The translations under genes were made by a program, and so were the position numbers. Positions 19,135 through 28,536 of a stretch of DNA of 64,000 nucleotides are shown here, one piece after another. Below the pieces are notes generated by a model. The model did not search any database. It was not told the DNA's origin and saw nothing but the letters and a program-made list of their open reading frames with translations. The stretch comes from Caballeronia arationis. Its GTDB lineage: Bacteria > Pseudomonadota > Gammaproteobacteria > Burkholderiales > Burkholderiaceae. The number at the start of each line of letters is the position of its first letter. The first letter of the stretch is position 1. The DNA is taken from the NCBI RefSeq assembly GCF_001544975.2, contig NZ_FCOG02000021.1:59042-123041 (forward strand), in the 5' to 3' direction.

Positions 19135-20099
19135 GGCCGGCGCTCCACGGATGCAATGGCGTTCAGCACCTCGTCGACAATCGGCGCGCGGCCCTCGTCC
19201 CCGATCGACACGCACACGCCCGGAATCTGCACGCCGAAGTGCGGCCGCGACGTCGCGGTGAAGATCATCACGGTCGGCTTGCGCAGCGCGGTGGCCAGAT
19301 GCACGAGGCCCGTGTCGGTACCCACGACGAGCGCCGCGAGATCGATGTGCTGCGCCATCTCCTCGATCGACAGCTTCGGCAGCACGCGCGCGCCGGGCAC
19401 GCCTTGGGCGATGGCTTCGCCTTCGCGCCGCTCCGCGTCCGAACCCCATGGCAGGAGCGGCGTGATGCCGCGCTCGACAAGCGAGCGGCCCACCGCAATC
19501 CAGTTTGCGGCAGGCCATTTCTTCTCTTCCTTCGACGTCGCGTGAAACAGCAGCGCGAACGGCGCGTCCTTCACGGCGTCGGGCGCCGCCTTGGGTTTCG
19601 GAATCGAGAAAACGGTGGGCGGAACGGGCTCGATTGCATAACCGAAGGTCTCGCTGAGCGCCCGCCGCATGCCTTCCCACGCATTGGCGTCGTGGCGCGG
19701 CGCGAACCGGTGCGTGTACGCGAACGCGGCACCGCGCTCGCCGAGGTTCACCCGCGAGTATCCGAAACGGCGCTTGGAGCGCGTGAGAAACGAGATGATC
19801 GCGCTCTTGTAGACGCCGTGCAGGTCCAGCACCGCATCGTATTTCTCCTGTCGCAGGTCGGAAATCGACGATGCGATCGCCGACAGGTCGCTCAGGTTGC
19901 GCATCTTCTTGAAGCGCCTGAGCGGCGCGCACAGCACGCGCGCAACGCCCGGATTCCAGCGCGGAATGTCGGCGAAGGCGTCGTCGACGGCCCAGTCGAT
20001 CTGCACGCCCGGAAACGCGCGATGCAGGTCTCCCACCACCGCCTGCGCCTGAATCACATCGCCGAGCGAGGTGACCTTCACGACCAAGATTCGCTTCAT
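19131..20099 (-). CDS. waaC: Lipopolysaccharide heptosyltransferase I
   Basis: A 322-residue GT9 enzyme adding the first L-glycero-D-manno-heptose to Kdo2-lipid A. Start MKRILVVKVTSLGDVIQAQAVV at 20099; the frame extends upstream, but conservation begins here. Other conserved parts: IDWAVDDAFADIPRWNPGV, the DLHGVYKSAIISFLTRSKRRFGY block, HATSKEEKKWPA, LPWGSDAERREGE and GTDTGLVHLATALRKPTVMIF. It follows msbA by 67 bases on the same strand. Its stop overlaps the GTG of the decayed GT4 fragment, a coupling that would once have linked the two genes. Confidence 0.94.
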   Translation of the reverse strand: MKRILVVKVTSLGDVIQAQAVVGDLHRAFPGVQIDWAVDDAFADIPRWNPGVARVLCAPLRRFKKMRNLSDLSAIASSISDLRQEKYDAVLDLHGVYKSAIISFLTRSKRRFGYSRVNLGERGAAFAYTHRFAPRHDANAWEGMRRALSETFGYAIEPVPPTVFSIPKPKAAPDAVKDAPFALLFHATSKEEKKWPAANWIAVGRSLVERGITPLLPWGSDAERREGEAIAQGVPGARVLPKLSIEEMAQHIDLAALVVGTDTGLVHLATALRKPTVMIFTATSRPHFGVQIPGVCVSIGDEGRAPIVDEVLNAIASVERRP

Positions 20100-20166
20100 T
20101 CTGCGAGCACGTTTCGAGCGGTATCCGCCGGGTTGATCAAGTGATGCATGGATAGAACGACGAGGC

Positions 20167-21951
20167 TCACGCCGCCTGTTGCTGGTACTGGATGCGATGC
20201 AGGTGCGCATAGAGACCGTCCTGCCGGAGCAGTTCGGCATGGCTGCCCTGCTCGGCGATCCGTCCCGCCTCCATCACGAGGATGCGGTCGGCGCGCTCGA
20301 TGGTCGAGAGCCGGTGCGCGATGACGAGCGTCGTGCGGCCCTTCATCAGCGTTTCCAGCGCGGACTGCACGTGCCGCTCCGACTCGGAATCGAGCGCGGA
20401 GGTCGCTTCGTCGAGGATCAGGATCGGCGCATCCTTGTAGATGGCGCGCGCGATAGCGAGCCGCTGGCGCTGACCGCCCGACAGGCGCATGCCGTTGCCG
20501 CCGACCAGCGTATCGATGCCGTCGGGCATCGCGGCAACCACATCCGCGAGATTCGCCGCCGCAAGCGCCTTCTGCACGCGCTCGCGATCCGGCGTCGTGC
20601 CATAGGCGACGTTGGCGGCGATCGTGTCATTGAAGAGGACGACATCCTGGCTCACCATCGCCATCTGCCCGCGCAGGTCGGCCAGCCGGTACTCCGGAAG
20701 CGCTACGCCGTCGACGAGCACCTCGCCCCCTGCCGGATCGAAGAAGCGCGGCAGCAGGTTGACGAGCGTCGTCTTGCCGCTGCCTGACGGGCCCGCGAGC
20801 GCGACCATCTCGCCCGGCGAGACCTTGAACGACACGCGATCGAGCGTCGGCCGCTCGGGCGAACCGTAGCTGAACGACACGTTGCGAAACTCGACGTCGC
20901 CCTCCGCGCGTTCGAGCTTGCGGCCGCCACCTTCCGGCTCGGCGGGCTCGTCGATCAGGCCGAAGATCAGTTCGGCCGCCGTCATGCCGCGTTGCAGCGG
21001 CTGGTTGATGTCGATCAGGTGCTTGAGCGGCGAGATCACGAGCAGCATCGACGTGACGAACGCAACGAAGCCGCCGACCGTCGTCTGGTCGCTCGCCGAC
21101 TGCACCACCGCGATCGTGATGACGATGGCGAGCGCGATCGACGCGAGGAACTGCGTGAGCGGCTGCGCGAGCCCGCCCGAGACCTGCATGCGCATCGAAT
21201 AACCGCGCAGTCGATTGCTCATCTCGGAGAAGCGGCCCATTTCATACGGTTCGCCGTTGTGCACCTTGACGACCTTGTAGCCGCCGACCGTCTCCTCGAC
21301 GATGTATGACAGCTCGTTCGTGAGCATCTGATGCTCGCGGTTCAGGCGCCGCAGGCGCCGGTTGATCTTGGAGACGAGCCAGCCGATTCCCGGCAGGATC
21401 ACAGCGACGATCAGCGTGAGGCGCCAGTTCAGGATGAACAGATAACCGAGCAGGAACACGACCGTGAGCGAATCGCGCACCAGCGTGACGACGACGCTCG
21501 AAAGCACCTGCAGGATCTGGTTGACCTCGAAGACGATCGCGTTGATGACCGTGCTCGCGGTTTCGCGCTGGAAGAAGCCGGCGCTCGTGTGGATCAGGCG
21601 CTCGAACATCTTGAGCCGTAGTTGCAGCAGGATCTTGTTCGACACGTACGACAGCAGATAGCCCGACGCGTACTGCGCGACGCCGCGCACGACCGAGAGG
21701 CCGATCACCGCGGCCGGCACGACCCATTTCGCCTTGTCGCTGCCCTTGGTGCCGAAGCCATGATCGAGCAGGGGCTTGAGCAGCATCGGAATGCCGGCCT
21801 CGCTCGCCGCGACGAAACCCATCGCGATCAGGCCGAGGATCACGATGCCCATCAGCGGCCGGATGTAAGGCCAGAGGCGCCTCAACACGGCCGTGGGCGA
21901 TGTGGTGGTGCCATCGCCAATGGTTTTGCTCAGTGTCTGTTGCTGGGTCAA
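20167..21951 (-). CDS. msbA: Lipid A export ATP-binding/permease MsbA
   Basis: A half-size ABC exporter that flips lipid A-core across the inner membrane. I place the start at a TTG (21951, residues after it [13 protein letters not shown]), because GAGGA ends five bases upstream and the TLSK start matches Burkholderia MsbA as I recall it. ATG codons at 21990 and 21984 lie upstream without a ribosome-binding site. Six membrane helices in about residues 30-310. Nucleotide-binding domain: Walker [11 protein letters not shown] loop VSQDVV, signature LSGGQRQR, Walker [10 protein letters not shown] and the switch His in IAHRLST. 594 residues. Confidence 0.96.
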   Translation of the reverse strand: MTQQQTLSKTIGDGTTTSPTAVLRRLWPYIRPLMGIVILGLIAMGFVAASEAGIPMLLKPLLDHGFGTKGSDKAKWVVPAAVIGLSVVRGVAQYASGYLLSYVSNKILLQLRLKMFERLIHTSAGFFQRETASTVINAIVFEVNQILQVLSSVVVTLVRDSLTVVFLLGYLFILNWRLTLIVAVILPGIGWLVSKINRRLRRLNREHQMLTNELSYIVEETVGGYKVVKVHNGEPYEMGRFSEMSNRLRGYSMRMQVSGGLAQPLTQFLASIALAIVITIAVVQSASDQTTVGGFVAFVTSMLLVISPLKHLIDINQPLQRGMTAAELIFGLIDEPAEPEGGGRKLERAEGDVEFRNVSFSYGSPERPTLDRVSFKVSPGEMVALAGPSGSGKTTLVNLLPRFFDPAGGEVLVDGVALPEYRLADLRGQMAMVSQDVVLFNDTIAANVAYGTTPDRERVQKALAAANLADVVAAMPDGIDTLVGGNGMRLSGGQRQRLAIARAIYKDAPILILDEATSALDSESERHVQSALETLMKGRTTLVIAHRLSTIERADRILVMEAGRIAEQGSHAELLRQDGLYAHLHRIQYQQQAA

Positions 21952-22212
21952 ATCATTCCTCTGTCGGTGCGATGTGCGCGGCATGCACATGATGGCTCAC
22001 GCAGGCGGCCGATGCAGGTGGCCCGTGCAGCGGCGGCCAGGCACGGTGCGCGCCAGTCCGCTATTGTAATCCGTCACGTATCGCCATCTCATTAAGGACG
22101 CGACAAGTTTCGACGCGCGCGGCCGTGGCGCGGCTGGTGGCGCGGTCGTGGCGCCGTCGACTTAGAATACGGCACGCGCTCATCGTGGCAGCGCACGCTT
22201 CGAACCGGCAAC

Positions 22213-22974
22213 ATGACCCAACCGACACTCGGCATCGCCATCATCACCTACAACGCGGCGGCGCGGCTCGCCCAATGCCTCGCGGCCGTCTCCTTCGCGG
22301 ACGATATCGTCGTGATCGACGGCGGCAGCACCGATGCGACTGCGGGCATCGCCGAAGCGCATCGCGCGCGCGTGATCGTCGAGCGCGAATGGCCGGGTTT
22401 CGGCCCGCAGAAGAACCGCGCGCTCGATGCGCTCGCGACCGACTGGGTGCTCTCGATCGACGCCGATGAAGTCGTGTCGCCGGAACTGGCGGCGTCGATC
22501 CGCGCCGCGATCGTCGACCCGCGCGCCGACGTCTATGCGGTCGACCGGCTGTCGAGCTTCTGCGGCGAGTGGATCCGGCACAGCGGCTGGTATCCCGACT
22601 GGATCCCGCGCCTGTTCAGGCGCGGCACGGCACGCTTCTCCGACGACCTGGTGCATGAGCGGCTCGTGCTTTCCACTGCGGCGCCGCTCGCGCGGCTCGA
22701 AGGCCGGCTGATGCACTATTCCTACGAAGACTTCGAGAGCGTGTTGCGCAAGCTCGACGCGTATTCGACCGCCGGCGCGCTGCAGCGCCATGCGGCGGGC
22801 AAGCGCGGCAGCTTCAGCATCGCGGTGGCGCGCGGGCTGTGGGCATTCCTGCGGACGTACTTCCTGCGACGCGGGTTTCTCGACGGCCGCTCGGGTTTCA
22901 TGATCGCGATGTTCAATGCGCAGACCGTCTATTACCGGTTCCTGAAGCTCGCGCATCTGAACGCGTTCCGCTGA
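22213..22974 (+). CDS. Glycosyltransferase family 2, LPS core type (WaaE/KdtX-like)
   Basis: A 253-residue GT-A glycosyltransferase. N-terminus TLGIAIITYNAAARLAQCL; DDIVVIDGGSTDAT is the nucleotide-sugar fold; VLSIDADEVVSPEL contains the metal-binding D-x-D; RLFRRGTARFSDDLVHERL and YEDFESVLRKLDAYS follow the WaaE/KdtX beta-glucosyltransferase pattern. It is divergent from msbA and converges on dnaE with 12 bases between stops. A TAGAAT word near 22163 is a plausible -10. Likely adds a glucose to inner-core heptose; this is family inference. Confidence 0.9.
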   Translation: MTQPTLGIAIITYNAAARLAQCLAAVSFADDIVVIDGGSTDATAGIAEAHRARVIVEREWPGFGPQKNRALDALATDWVLSIDADEVVSPELAASIRAAIVDPRADVYAVDRLSSFCGEWIRHSGWYPDWIPRLFRRGTARFSDDLVHERLVLSTAAPLARLEGRLMHYSYEDFESVLRKLDAYSTAGALQRHAAGKRGSFSIAVARGLWAFLRTYFLRRGFLDGRSGFMIAMFNAQTVYYRFLKLAHLNAFR

Positions 22975-22986
22975 TCCGCCGCCCGG

Positions 22987-25900
22987 TCAATAGACGATCT
23001 CGATCGAACTGCCAGCGAATTCGCCGCGCAACGCCGTGATGAGATCGTCGGTGGGCTTGACGCGCCAGGCGTCGCCGAGGCGCACTTCGCCTTCGGCGTG
23101 CTCGCTGCGATACACGATGCTCACGTTCAGTCCGTTCGGAATGTGCACCGGCTGGCGCTGCGGCCGGCCGCCGTCGCCACGCGGGCCGCGCGAAGGCACC
23201 GGGACCGGTGCGCTCGCCTGCTGCTCGGGCCCGGCGCAATGGGCTTCCAGCACGCGCTTGAGACGCAGCGCATCGGCGTTGCCGTTCATCTCGACCTTGA
23301 CCGCCTGCGCGTAACGGCTGCGCGCGCGTTCGAGATCCATCGCGGATTCGACCGTGAAGCGGATGCCGCCCGTGAACGCGTCGTTGCGCGCCTGTCCCTG
23401 TACGACGAGCAGTTCGTCTTCCTTGAAGAGCGCCTTGTTCGCCTCGAACTGCTCGTTGAAGACAGTGACTTCGCACTGGCCGGAGCCGTCGTCGAGATTG
23501 ACGATCAGCATCTTGCCGCGCTGGGTCATCTGCGTGCGCATCATCGTGATGACGCCCGCGACGAGCTTGTCGCGCCCTTCCTTCAACTCGCCGATCTTCT
23601 GCCGCACGAAGCGGCGCACTTCGCCCTTGTAGGCGTCAAAGAGATGCCCGGACAGGTAGAAGCCGAGCGCGGTCTTCTCTTCCTGCAGGCGCTTCTTGTC
23701 CGACCACACAGGTTCGTCGACGAGTTCGTGGCCCTGCTGCGGGCTGTCGCCCATGTCGAAGAGACCCGCCTGCATCGCATTGGCGGCGGCCTGATCGGCG
23801 GCCTCCATCGCGAGCGGCACCGACGCGATCAGTTGCGCCCGGTTCTCGTGCAGCGAATCGAACGCGCCCGCGCGGATCAGCGCTTCCACCGTGCGCCGGT
23901 TCACGACACGCCGGTCGATGCGGTCGCAGAAATCGAAGAGATCGGTGAACGCGCCGTCCGCGCGCGCGCGCAGGATTTCCTCGATCGCGTTCTGGCCGCT
24001 GCCCTTCACCGCGCCGAGACCATAGCGGATCGTCTTCGAGCGCTTGCCGTCGGCCTCCGCGACCGGCTCGAAGCGATACGCCGATTCGTTGATGTTCGGC
24101 GGCAGGACCGCCATGCCGTTCGTCAGGCAATCCTCGAAGAGAATCTTGACCTTGTCGGTATCGTCCATGGCGAGCGACATGTTGGCCGCCATGAATTCCG
24201 CCGGATGGTGCGCCTTCAGCCATGCGGTGTAGTACGCGAGGAGCGCATAGGCCGCCGCGTGCGACTTGTTGAAGCCGTAGCCCGCGAACTTCTCCATCAA
24301 GTCGAAGATCTCGTCGGCCTTTTCGGCCGTCAGGCCGTTCTTCGCCGCGCCCTGCCGGAACAGTTCGCGATGCTGCGCCATCTCCTCGGCCTTCTTCTTG
24401 CCCATCGCGCGACGCAGCAAGTCCGCGCCGCCGAGCGAGTAGCCGCCGATGATCTGCGCCATCTGCATCACCTGCTCCTGATAGACCATGATGCCGTAGG
24501 TCTCTTTCAGGACGGGCTCGACGCGCGGGTCCGGATACTCGACGATCTCGCGCCCGTGCTTGCGCGCGCAGAAGCTCGGGATCAGGTCCATCGGGCCCGG
24601 ACGATACAGCGCGACGAGCGCGATGATGTCCTCGAAGCGGTCCGGCTGCGCGTCCTTCAGCATGCCCTGCATGCCGCGGCTTTCAAGCTGGAACACGGCG
24701 ACGGTGTTCGCTTTCTTGAGAATCGAGAACGATGCCGGATCGTCGAGCGGCACCTGCGCGAGATTCCAGTTTTCCTTCGACGGATCGAGCCGGCGGATAT
24801 AGCGCTCCGCCCAGTCGAGAATGGTGAGCGTGGTCAGGCCCAGAAAGTCGAACTTCACCAGCCCGACCGCTTCGACGTCGTCCTTGTCGTACTGGCTGAC
24901 GACACCGCCGTCCTCGCCCTGCGTGTAGAGCGGGCAGAAATCGGTGAGCTTGCCGGGCGCGATCAGCACGCCGCCCGCGTGCATGCCGACGTTGCGCGTC
25001 AGCCCTTCCACGCGCTGCGCGAGTTCGAGCAGCTGATGTACTTCGTCTTCGTTGTCGAAGCGCTCCTGAAGCGCGGGCTCTTCCTTCATCGCGTCGGCGA
25101 TGGTGACGTGCTTTCCCGGCTTGAACGGAATCAGCTTCGCGATGCCGTCGGTGAACATGTAACCGAGATCGAGCACACGGCCAATGTCGCGCACGGCCGC
25201 CTTCGCCGCCATCGTGCCGAAGGTCGCGATCTGCGAGACGGCATCCGCGCCGTATTTCTGCTTCACGTACTGGATGACGCGGTCGCGCCCTTCCTGGCAG
25301 AAGTCGATGTCGAAGTCGGGCATCGACACGCGTTCCGGGTTCAGGAAGCGCTCGAACAGCAGGTTGTAGCGCAGCGGGTCCAGATCGGTAATGCCGAGCG
25401 CATAGGCGACGAGCGAACCCGCGCCCGAACCGCGGCCCGGGCCGACCGGCACCCCGTTGTTCTTCGCCCACATGATGAAGTCCGCGACGATCAGGAAGTA
25501 GCCCGGGAAGCCCATCTTGATGATCGTGCCGCACTCGAAGTCGAGCCGCGCGTAATACGTTTCGCGCTGCTGCTCCCGCTCGGCTTCATCGGGATAAAGC
25601 TGCTCAAGGCGCACTTCCAGCCCATCCTTCGACAACTGCACGAGGTAGTCGTCGAGCGACATGCCGTCGGGCGTCGGAAAGAGCGGGAGCTTCGGCTTGC
25701 CGAGTTCGAGCGTCAGGTTGCAGCGCTTCGCGATCTCGACCGTGTTTGCGAGCGCCGAAGGAATATCAGCGAACAGCGCGCACATCTCGTCCTGTGTGCG
25801 GAAATACTGGTCGGTCGTGAAGCGCTTCTGGCGGCGCGGATTCGCGAGAATGTCGCCTTCCGAAATGCACACGCGCGCTTCGTGCGCGGTGAAATCGTCT

Positions 25901-26523
25901 GGGGTCATGTATTGCAGCGGATGCGTCGCGACGACCGGCAGCTTCAGCTTCGCCGCGAGCGCAACTGCCTGCTGCACGTAGGTTTCCGCTCCCGGCTGCC
26001 CGGCGCGCTGCAATTCCAGATAGAACGCGTTCGGAAAGAGCGCCGCCCAGCGTTCGGCGTTGCGCTCTGCGGCCTGGTCGTTGCCCGCGGCGAACGCCAT
26101 GCCGATGTCGCCCTGCTGCGCGCCGGAAATCGCGAGCAGGCCCTCGGCGAGACCGCCTTCGAGCCATTCGAACTCGACTTCGGCGCGACCGCGATACTGG
26201 TTCGTGAGCCACGCGCGGCTCAGCAATTCGCACAGGTTGAGATAACCGACCTTGTCCCTGACGAGCAGGAGAAGGCGCGAAGGTTTGTCGCGGTCGGCGG
26301 GGTTCGTGATCCAGACATCGCACCCGGCGATGGGTTTGACCCCTTTGCCGCGCGCCTCCTTGTAGAAGCGCACGAGACCGAACGCGTTGCCGAGATCGGT
26401 GAGCGCGAGCGCGCCCTGACCGTCATTGGCCGCGGCTTTGACGACGTCGTCCAGACGCACGATGCCATCGGCAATCGAGAACTCGGAGTGGACGCGGAGA
26501 TGAACGAAGCGAGGATCTGACAT
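22987..26523 (-). CDS. dnaE: DNA polymerase III subunit alpha
   Basis: An 1178-residue replicative polymerase catalytic subunit. Start MSDPRFVHLRVHSEFSIADG at 26523. The N-terminal PHP domain is followed by the polymerase core with catalytic aspartates in MPDFDIDFCQEGRDRVI and the GRGSGAGSLVAYAL loop, then HAGGVLIAPGKLTDFCP, YQEQVMQMAQIIGGYSLGGAD and FNKSHAAAYALLAYYTAWLK. The helix-hairpin-helix and OB-fold region near the C-terminus (KMLIVNLDDGSGQCEVTVF) binds template and clamp. Length is normal. Monocistronic by context: convergent with a GT2 gene and divergent from trhO. Confidence 0.98.
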   Translation of the reverse strand: MSDPRFVHLRVHSEFSIADGIVRLDDVVKAAANDGQGALALTDLGNAFGLVRFYKEARGKGVKPIAGCDVWITNPADRDKPSRLLLLVRDKVGYLNLCELLSRAWLTNQYRGRAEVEFEWLEGGLAEGLLAISGAQQGDIGMAFAAGNDQAAERNAERWAALFPNAFYLELQRAGQPGAETYVQQAVALAAKLKLPVVATHPLQYMTPDDFTAHEARVCISEGDILANPRRQKRFTTDQYFRTQDEMCALFADIPSALANTVEIAKRCNLTLELGKPKLPLFPTPDGMSLDDYLVQLSKDGLEVRLEQLYPDEAEREQQRETYYARLDFECGTIIKMGFPGYFLIVADFIMWAKNNGVPVGPGRGSGAGSLVAYALGITDLDPLRYNLLFERFLNPERVSMPDFDIDFCQEGRDRVIQYVKQKYGADAVSQIATFGTMAAKAAVRDIGRVLDLGYMFTDGIAKLIPFKPGKHVTIADAMKEEPALQERFDNEDEVHQLLELAQRVEGLTRNVGMHAGGVLIAPGKLTDFCPLYTQGEDGGVVSQYDKDDVEAVGLVKFDFLGLTTLTILDWAERYIRRLDPSKENWNLAQVPLDDPASFSILKKANTVAVFQLESRGMQGMLKDAQPDRFEDIIALVALYRPGPMDLIPSFCARKHGREIVEYPDPRVEPVLKETYGIMVYQEQVMQMAQIIGGYSLGGADLLRRAMGKKKAEEMAQHRELFRQGAAKNGLTAEKADEIFDLMEKFAGYGFNKSHAAAYALLAYYTAWLKAHHPAEFMAANMSLAMDDTDKVKILFEDCLTNGMAVLPPNINESAYRFEPVAEADGKRSKTIRYGLGAVKGSGQNAIEEILRARADGAFTDLFDFCDRIDRRVVNRRTVEALIRAGAFDSLHENRAQLIASVPLAMEAADQAAANAMQAGLFDMGDSPQQGHELVDEPVWSDKKRLQEEKTALGFYLSGHLFDAYKGEVRRFVRQKIGELKEGRDKLVAGVITMMRTQMTQRGKMLIVNLDDGSGQCEVTVFNEQFEANKALFKEDELLVVQGQARNDAFTGGIRFTVESAMDLERARSRYAQAVKVEMNGNADALRLKRVLEAHCAGPEQQASAPVPVPSRGPRGDGGRPQRQPVHIPNGLNVSIVYRSEHAEGEVRLGDAWRVKPTDDLITALRGEFAGSSIEIVY

Positions 26524-26739
26524 GGGCGATATTGTACATGCGCCTCTTCGCGAAATTCTCGCTCGCGCCCGCATTGGCTGTTCGGACAAGGCCGCGCTTT
26601 GTCTCAAAAACGTTGTCTCGGGAATGCGCGTCAGTTTGACCGATCGGCCGAGTCCGGCGGCGGCGCCGAATGCGGGATAATACGGGTTCCGCGATGTGTC
26701 GGAGCTCTCCGGCGGCGCCTGTAATCAAGCAACCTGAAC

Positions 26740-27606
26740 ATGAATATCCTCAATCTCTCCGCCTACAAATTCGTGACCATCGACGACAGCGCCGCGTGGC
26801 GCCCGCTCGTCACCGAACGATGCAACGCGCTCGGCCTGAAGGGCACGATTTTGCTGGCGCCGGAGGGCATCAACCTGTTTGTCGCGGGCGCGATCGAGAA
26901 TGTGCGCGAATTCATCGACTACATTCGCGGCGACGCGCTTTTCGAAGGCAAGTTCGCCGACCTGCAATTCAAGGAAAGCCTTTCCGCGAAACAGCCGTTC
27001 CGCCGCATGCTGGTGAAGCTGAAGCGCGAAATCATCACGATGAAGAAGCCGGCGATCAAGCCGGAACTCGGCCGCGCGCCGTTCGTCGATGCCCCGACGC
27101 TCAAGGCGTGGCTCGACCGCGGCCATGATGACGAAGGCCGCCCCGTCGTCATGCTGGACACGCGCAATGCGTTCGAAGTCGACGTCGGCACGTTCGAGAA
27201 CGCGCTCGATTTCCGCATCACGAAATTCAGCGAATTTCCGGAGGTGATCGAGCAGAATCGCGCCGATCTGGATGGTAAGACGGTCGTCTCGTTCTGCACG
27301 GGCGGCATTCGCTGCGAGAAAGCCGCCATCCACATGAAGGAAGTCGGCATCGACCACGTCTACCAGCTCGAAGGCGGCATCCTAAAGTATTTCGAGGAGG
27401 TCGGCGGCGCGCATTACAACGGCGAATGCTTCGTGTTCGACTACCGCACGGCGCTCAATCCGAATCTCGAGCCGACGGCCACGTCGCAATGCTTCGGCTG
27501 TCGCGCAGTGGTGAGCGCCGAGGAGCAGCAGTCGCCCCATTACGTGCCCGGCAAGACGTGCCCCGCCTGCCATCCGCAAGCCCGCAAGGTGTCGAAGGCG
27601 GCGTGA
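26740..27606 (+). CDS. trhO: tRNA uridine(34) hydroxylase TrhO (rhodanese family)
   Basis: A 288-residue YceA-type protein that forms 5-hydroxyuridine at the tRNA wobble position in an oxygen-dependent way. The N-terminal acylphosphatase-like fold ([18 protein letters not shown]) is followed by the rhodanese domain with active-site Cys186 in [13 protein letters not shown]-terminal Cys cluster ([13 protein letters not shown] and CPACHPQ) looks like a zinc site. A GGATAATAC word at about 26677 is a -10 candidate. The stop overlaps the gluQRS GTG start as GTGA. Confidence 0.93.
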   Translation: MNILNLSAYKFVTIDDSAAWRPLVTERCNALGLKGTILLAPEGINLFVAGAIENVREFIDYIRGDALFEGKFADLQFKESLSAKQPFRRMLVKLKREIITMKKPAIKPELGRAPFVDAPTLKAWLDRGHDDEGRPVVMLDTRNAFEVDVGTFENALDFRITKFSEFPEVIEQNRADLDGKTVVSFCTGGIRCEKAAIHMKEVGIDHVYQLEGGILKYFEEVGGAHYNGECFVFDYRTALNPNLEPTATSQCFGCRAVVSAEEQQSPHYVPGKTCPACHPQARKVSKAA

Positions 27607-28484
27607 ACGCGTACCGCGGACGATTCGCGCCCTCGCCGACCGGGCCTCTGCACATCGGCTCGCTAGTCGCCGCGCTGGCGAGTTTTCTGGATGCGCGCGC
27701 GCATCGCGGCGCATGGATCGTGCGGATCGAGGACGTCGACGGTCCGCGTACGGTAGCCGGCGCCGACGACGACATCCTCGCGACGCTCGCGCATCTGGGC
27801 ATGCAACCGGACGGGCCGCCCGTCTGGCAAAGTCAGCGCCACGAAGCGTACGACGCGGCCTTCGAACGTCTGCTGGCAGCAGGTTTCGTTTATCCGTGCG
27901 GCTGCACGCGCCGCGAAATCGCGGATTCGCTTTTGAATACCCACACCCGTCACGCGACGCTCGCCTATCCCGGCACCTGCCGCGACGGCCTGCACGGCCG
28001 CGCGCCGCGCGCGTGGCGCCTGCGCGTGCCCGACGGCGATGCTGCGCGCGTGAGTTTCGTGGATCGCTGGCAGGGTTTGCAGTCGCAGGATCTCGCGACC
28101 GAAGTCGGCGATTTCGTGTTGAAGCGCGCGGATGGGCAGTGGGCGTATCAACTGGCGGTCGTCGTCGACGATGACGAGGCCGGCATCACGCATATCGTGC
28201 GCGGAGCCGATCTGCTCGATTCCACCGCGCGGCAGATTTATCTCCAGCAGTGCCTGGGCGTGGTGACGCCGCAGTATCTGCATGTGCCCGTCGTCACGAA
28301 CGAGGACGGTGAAAAGCTCAGCAAACAGACCGGCGCACAGGCACTGGACCTGGACGATCCGGTCGCGACACTTGCCACAGCGGCCCGGCATCTGGAAATC
28401 GATGTCCACAGCGCGCTTTCGCTCGACGCCTTTTATTCGGCCGCGACCGCCGAGTGGGCGAAGCGCTTCGGACGGCGGCAATAA
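27603..28484 (+). CDS. gluQ: Glutamyl-Q tRNA(Asp) synthetase
   Basis: A 293-residue paralogue of the GluRS catalytic domain that attaches glutamate to queuosine-34 of tRNA-Asp. I use the GTG at 27603, which overlaps the trhO stop (GTGA) and begins [20 protein letters not shown], the family N-terminus with the HIGH-like HIGS. The zinc-site cysteines are in [10 protein letters not shown] and a KMSK-like KLSKQT lies near residue 240. The anticodon-binding domain is absent, as in the family. Both genes of this operon modify tRNA wobble chemistry, a functional link visible in the order. Confidence 0.94.
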   Translation: MNAYRGRFAPSPTGPLHIGSLVAALASFLDARAHRGAWIVRIEDVDGPRTVAGADDDILATLAHLGMQPDGPPVWQSQRHEAYDAAFERLLAAGFVYPCGCTRREIADSLLNTHTRHATLAYPGTCRDGLHGRAPRAWRLRVPDGDAARVSFVDRWQGLQSQDLATEVGDFVLKRADGQWAYQLAVVVDDDEAGITHIVRGADLLDSTARQIYLQQCLGVVTPQYLHVPVVTNEDGEKLSKQTGAQALDLDDPVATLATAARHLEIDVHSALSLDAFYSAATAEWAKRFGRRQ

Positions 28485-28518
28485 AAAAAGCGGCACCGCC
28501 TGCGCGCCGCCGCTTTTT
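28483..28518. terminator. Bidirectional terminator between gluQ and rhlE
   Basis: Convergent genes share a hairpin: AAAAAGCGGC (28485-28494) pairs with GCCGCTTTTT (28509-28518) around a 14-base loop. An A tract on one side and a T tract on the other let it work in both directions. Confidence 0.88.
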
Positions 28519-28536
28519 CACTCGACCCCGAAAAAA

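Noticed and set aside
23098..26520. 1140-codon plus-strand open frame opposite dnaE
   Set aside because: Antisense to an essential gene; Arg/His/Val-rich shadow composition with no motif. Produced by GC-biased third positions.
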